From: an uncultured Flavobacteriales bacterium
Lineage (GTDB): Bacteria; Bacteroidota; Bacteroidia; Flavobacteriales; Weeksellaceae
DNA: 9,548 nt
Direction of reading: 5' to 3'
Assembly: GCA_937876095.1 (NCBI GenBank)
Contig: CALFIE010000061.1
Coordinates: 1-9,548 of the forward strand
In this document: positions 6,657 through 9,548 of the stretch, one piece after another
How the letters are laid out: each line of letters begins with the position of its first letter
How positions within the stretch are numbered: the stretch's first letter is position 1
Program-made: the position numbers and the translations under genes
The notes under the pieces: model-generated
The model's input: the letters and a program-made list of their open reading frames with translations, nothing else
Database searches by the model: none
What the model was told of the DNA's origin: nothing

Positions 6657-6741
6657 CTTAATTACTTTTAAAAAACTTCTATCCTCTTTCTTCCAACTCC
6701 CAACTTCCATCAAAAAAACTCATAACTTCCAACAATTTCCG

Positions 6742-6749
6742 TATTTTTG
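6742..6749 (+). promoter_or_regulatory. candidate -7 promoter element for dnaG
   Basis: TATTTTTG fits TAnnTTTG and ends 4 bp before the dnaG ATG. If it is used, transcription would begin at or within a few bases of the start codon, giving a leaderless or nearly leaderless mRNA. A -33 TTTG is not evident, and the ATG could instead be served by a promoter further upstream. Confidence 0.35.
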
Positions 6750-6753
6750 AAAA

Positions 6754-8676
6754 ATGATTTCTAAGGCAACCATAGACAAAATATTTTCTACCATACGTGT
6801 AGAAGAAATTGTTGGGGAATACGTACAACTGAAACGAACCGGCTCTAATTTGAAAGGTTTGAGTCCGTTTCACGACGAAAAAACCCCAAGTTTTGTGGTG
6901 TCACCAAGTAAACAAATCTGGAAAGATTTTTCTTCTGGAAAAGGTGGAACTGCTATTTCTTTTCTCATGGAAATTGAAAATTTCACGTATCCTGAAGCAT
7001 TGCGACATGCTGCAAAAAAATACGCGATAGAAATAGAAGAAGACCATAGAGAACAAACTGAAGAAGAGAAAAAAGTACAAACAGATCGAGATTTACTCTA
7101 CAAAATTCACGAAATTGCTAACGATTTTTTTCAGGAGCAGATTTGGGAAACAGAGGAAGGTAAAACCATAGGATTTTCTTATTTCAAAGAGCGCGAACTT
7201 AGAGATGAAACTATCAGAAAATTTCAACTTGGTTATTCTCCAGAAAAGAAGAACGCTTTTACCGAATTTGCAATTGAGAAAGGCTATTCCAAAGAAATTT
7301 TAGAAAAATCGGGATTATCTATTTTCCCTGAAAATGCAAGTAATGGAATAGATCGATTCAGAGAACGAGTGGTTTTTCCGATTCATAGTTTTTCTGGCAG
7401 AGTTTTGGGTTTCGGAGCCAGAATTTTGAAATCCAATGTAAAAACAGCGAAATATCTGAATTCTCCAGAAACGGAAATTTACCACAAATCCAATGTTTTG
7501 TACGGGCTTTTTCAGTCGAAACAAGCCATCTCAAAATCGCAATTATGCTTGCTTGTAGAAGGTTATATGGATGTGGTTGCGCTGCACCAAAATGGTATAG
7601 AAAATGTGGTCGCAAGTTCGGGAACTGCACTCACGATAGAGCAAATAAAACTCATAAAAAGACTCACTGAAAATGTAACCATCTTATTTGATGGCGATGC
7701 AGCTGGAATTAAGGCAAGTTTCCGAAGTATTGATCTGTTACTTTCCGAAGGAATGAATATTCGGGTATTGCTGTTTCCTGATGGTGACGATCCCGACTCT
7801 TTTTCCAGAAAACATCCGCAAGAATTTGTTGAAAATTTTATAAAAACCGAAGCCAAAGATTTCATTGATTTCAAAGCCGAAATTCTGCTAAAAGAAGCCG
7901 AAAACGACCCCATCAAAAAATCGGAAGCAATTCGGGATATTGTGAAATCCATAGGATTCATTAGTAATAGCCTAAAACAGGAGGTCTACATCAAACAAGT
8001 TGCTACGCATTTCGGTTTGAGTGAGCAATCGCTTTTCAGTGAACTTGGGGTACAAAAACAAGTCTTGCTTCAGCAACATCAGATTGCCAAAAAAGAGCAA
8101 AACACTGCTCCAAAGTTAGAAAAAGTGACCGAAAATTGGGTTTCCATCAATCCACTATTAATTTTAGAAGAAAAATTGGTAGAACTGATGCTGAAATACG
8201 GAGATCGAATCTTGGTTAGGCGAGATGAAGAAAACAATGACTTGCAAATTACCGTGATTGAAGAAATTATTCATCACTTAAACGAAGACGATTACCAAGT
8301 ACAATCGCACATTAATCAAAAAATTATTGAAGAAATCCGAATCGGAATTGCCGAAAACGAACTGCGATCAGGAAATTTTTTCTTGACTTTGCTCGACGAA
8401 GAAATTTCTAATAAAATTGCAGATGCACTTGTAGAAACCTATGAAACCAGTAATTGGGATAAACACAATATTTATTTCAGTAAAGAAGAGGAATTGATAG
8501 ACAAAATTGTGAGTGATGTGATAATTCGGCACAAACGAGAATACATTGTAAGCATTATTCAAAACCTAAAAAACAACCTGTCAGAAGAAGATAACCAAGA
8601 CGAAATCTATCAGAAAATTATTCAACTCACCCAATTGAAAAATAAAATAGATGAGAAATTGTACCGGATTTTATGA
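6754..8676 (+). CDS. dnaG: DNA primase (zinc-site cysteines missing)
   Basis: Synthesises RNA primers for the replication fork together with the DnaB helicase. Length 640 aa, normal. The N-terminal region (about 1-95) is the CHC2 zinc-binding domain by sequence (ATIDKIF, LKGLSPFHDEKTPSF, then GKGG at 62-65), but three of the four zinc ligands are gone. The Cys of CPFH is S37, and the CxxC of CFGCG is D58 and S61; only H40 remains. The RNA-polymerase core follows, with RFRERVVFPI (202-211) and the TOPRIM acidic residues E269 in VEGYMD and D312/D314 in FDGDAAG. The C-terminal part (about 440-640) is helical and charged, as expected for a helicase-interaction domain. The core is intact, so the enzyme is probably active. 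From memory, other flavobacterial primases also lack these cysteines whereas Bacteroides keeps them. Divergent from tsaE; clpP follows 74 bp downstream. Confidence 0.95.
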   Translation: MISKATIDKIFSTIRVEEIVGEYVQLKRTGSNLKGLSPFHDEKTPSFVVSPSKQIWKDFSSGKGGTAISFLMEIENFTYPEALRHAAKKYAIEIEEDHREQTEEEKKVQTDRDLLYKIHEIANDFFQEQIWETEEGKTIGFSYFKERELRDETIRKFQLGYSPEKKNAFTEFAIEKGYSKEILEKSGLSIFPENASNGIDRFRERVVFPIHSFSGRVLGFGARILKSNVKTAKYLNSPETEIYHKSNVLYGLFQSKQAISKSQLCLLVEGYMDVVALHQNGIENVVASSGTALTIEQIKLIKRLTENVTILFDGDAAGIKASFRSIDLLLSEGMNIRVLLFPDGDDPDSFSRKHPQEFVENFIKTEAKDFIDFKAEILLKEAENDPIKKSEAIRDIVKSIGFISNSLKQEVYIKQVATHFGLSEQSLFSELGVQKQVLLQQHQIAKKEQNTAPKLEKVTENWVSINPLLILEEKLVELMLKYGDRILVRRDEENNDLQITVIEEIIHHLNEDDYQVQSHINQKIIEEIRIGIAENELRSGNFFLTLLDEEISNKIADALVETYETSNWDKHNIYFSKEEELIDKIVSDVIIRHKREYIVSIIQNLKNNLSEEDNQDEIYQKIIQLTQLKNKIDEKLYRIL

Positions 8677-8685
8677 CACTTTGTC

Positions 8686-8693
8686 TAATTTTG
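8686..8693 (+). promoter_or_regulatory. candidate -7 promoter element for clpP
   Basis: TAATTTTG fits TAnnTTTG in the dnaG-clpP gap, 57 bp before the clpP start. A TTG at 8659-8661, inside the end of dnaG, lies 24 bp upstream, slightly longer than the usual spacing. An alternative pair is TTTG at 8680-8683 with the weaker AAACTTTG at 8705-8712. Either would give clpP its own promoter. Confidence 0.35.
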
Positions 8694-8750
8694 TAAAAAG
8701 GTACAAACTTTGAGACTTCAATTTTATATTTTTAAAATAAAAAATCAAAT

Positions 8751-9434
8751 ATGAGCATAAAAAAAGATTTCAGAGATTTCTCTGTAAAACACCTAGGAAA
8801 CAGCGGTCTTGCAACAGATCAATATATGGGAATGTTTAATCCTACCAATCTTACTCCGTATATTATGGAAGAACGTAGGATGAATGTCGCTCAAATGGAC
8901 GTATTCTCTAGATTGATGATGGATCGAATCATTTTTTTAGGAACCGGAATAGACGACCAAGTTGCCAATATTGTCACCGCACAATTATTATTTTTAGAAA
9001 GTTCAGATGCTACCAAAGACATCCAAATCTACATCAATTCTCCAGGTGGTAGTGTATATGCAGGTCTCGGAATTTATGATACCATGCAAATTATAAAACC
9101 AGATGTTGCCACTATTTGTACAGGAATGGCTGCAAGTATGGGAGCGGTTTTGTTGGTTGCTGGTGAAAAAGGTAAACGTTCTGCACTCAAACATTCTCGT
9201 GTAATGATTCACCAACCAAGTGGTGGTGCACAAGGAGTTGCGAGTGATATGGAAATTAATTTGAGAGAAATGCTAAAACTGAAAAAAGAATTGTACGATA
9301 TCATCGCCAATCATTCAGGGCAATCTTATGATTGGGTAGAAAAAGCATCTGATAGAGATTATTGGATGACTTCTACAGAAGCCAAAGAATTCGGAATGGT
9401 AGATGAAGTTTTAGAAAGAAAAACAGAAAAATAA
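8751..9434 (+). CDS. clpP: ATP-dependent Clp protease proteolytic subunit
   Basis: Serine protease that forms the tetradecameric chamber fed by ClpX or another Clp ATPase and degrades unfolded or tagged proteins in the cytoplasm. The catalytic triad is complete: S129 in GMAASMGA, H154 in VMIHQPSGG, and D203 in DRDYWM. The oxyanion/handle region INSPGGSVYAG (95-105) is also intact. Length 227 aa; about 45 residues precede the conserved VAQMDVFSRL segment (46-55), probably including a cleavable propeptide plus the axial-loop region. The start is the only sensible ATG and follows an A/T-rich leader. clpX and tig, frequent neighbours of clpP, are not seen: dnaG is upstream and a strong terminator directly downstream, so clpP appears to end its transcription unit. 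Confidence 0.96.
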   Translation: MSIKKDFRDFSVKHLGNSGLATDQYMGMFNPTNLTPYIMEERRMNVAQMDVFSRLMMDRIIFLGTGIDDQVANIVTAQLLFLESSDATKDIQIYINSPGGSVYAGLGIYDTMQIIKPDVATICTGMAASMGAVLLVAGEKGKRSALKHSRVMIHQPSGGAQGVASDMEINLREMLKLKKELYDIIANHSGQSYDWVEKASDRDYWMTSTEAKEFGMVDEVLERKTEK

Positions 9435-9457
9435 TTTAATAATTGATTGTGTATAAT

Positions 9458-9495
9458 AAAAAAAACGCACCAAATTGGTGCGTTTTTTTATTATT
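9458..9495. terminator. bidirectional rho-independent terminator after clpP
   Basis: ACGCACCA (9465-9472) pairs with TGGTGCGT (9476-9483) across a 3-base AAT loop. The A-run on the left and the seven-T run (9483-9489) on the right extend the stem by about six A-T pairs and supply a U-tract on either strand. It starts 23 bp after the clpP stop codon. The remaining 53 bases to the window end hold no gene that I can support. Confidence 0.92.
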
Positions 9496-9548
9496 GGCAA
9501 TGTGGTAAAAAATGGTGCTTTTTTAAATGAAAAAATAGTTATAAATTT

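Noticed and set aside
7315..7961. Minus-strand ORFs within dnaG
   Set aside because: Antisense to the conserved primase core and TOPRIM region; composition typical of shadows.
1..9548. CRISPR array, toxin-antitoxin pair or defence system
   Set aside because: No regularly spaced repeats, paired small ORFs or defence-type domains are present; the real genes are housekeeping or carbohydrate-active.

Overview
The window looks like a chromosomal segment of a flavobacterium (Bacteroidota, Flavobacteriia; a Weeksellaceae/Chryseobacterium-like member is my best guess). The DNA is AT-rich. Several genes have upstream matches to the Bacteroidota -7 promoter element TAnnTTTG, and starts lack clear Shine-Dalgarno sequences. 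Two secreted proteins end in tails resembling type IX secretion (T9SS) sorting signals. The DnaG, Ald and ClpP proteins have features I associate with this class.

Layout. Positions 1-278 hold the last 26 codons of an unidentified plus-strand gene and a possible 40-codon minus-strand ORF. Positions 279-3303 hold two tandem plus-strand genes, 4 bp apart, for secreted NodB-type (carbohydrate esterase 4) deacetylase-like proteins. They align without gaps over about 335 residues; the first also carries a GEVED domain. A bidirectional hairpin terminator (3371-3400) separates them from a convergent minus-strand block. In its transcription order that block is tsaE (tRNA t6A synthesis), an alanine-dehydrogenase-like protein, a small membrane protein resembling DUF4258 proteins, and tyrA (prephenate dehydrogenase). 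dnaG (primase) is divergent from tsaE on the plus strand, followed by clpP (protease subunit) and a strong bidirectional terminator (9458-9495).

How the genes relate. From 3399 to the end the genes are mostly housekeeping: tyrosine synthesis, tRNA modification, replication priming and protein quality control. The 5' third looks accessory: paired secreted carbohydrate-active proteins that probably share one transcript.

No CRISPR array, insertion sequence, prophage, tRNA/rRNA gene or recognisable defence system is visible. The most interesting points are within proteins: a primase zinc-binding domain without its cysteines, an 'alanine dehydrogenase' without the catalytic His and Lys, and a duplicated deacetylase pair that differs by one GEVED module.
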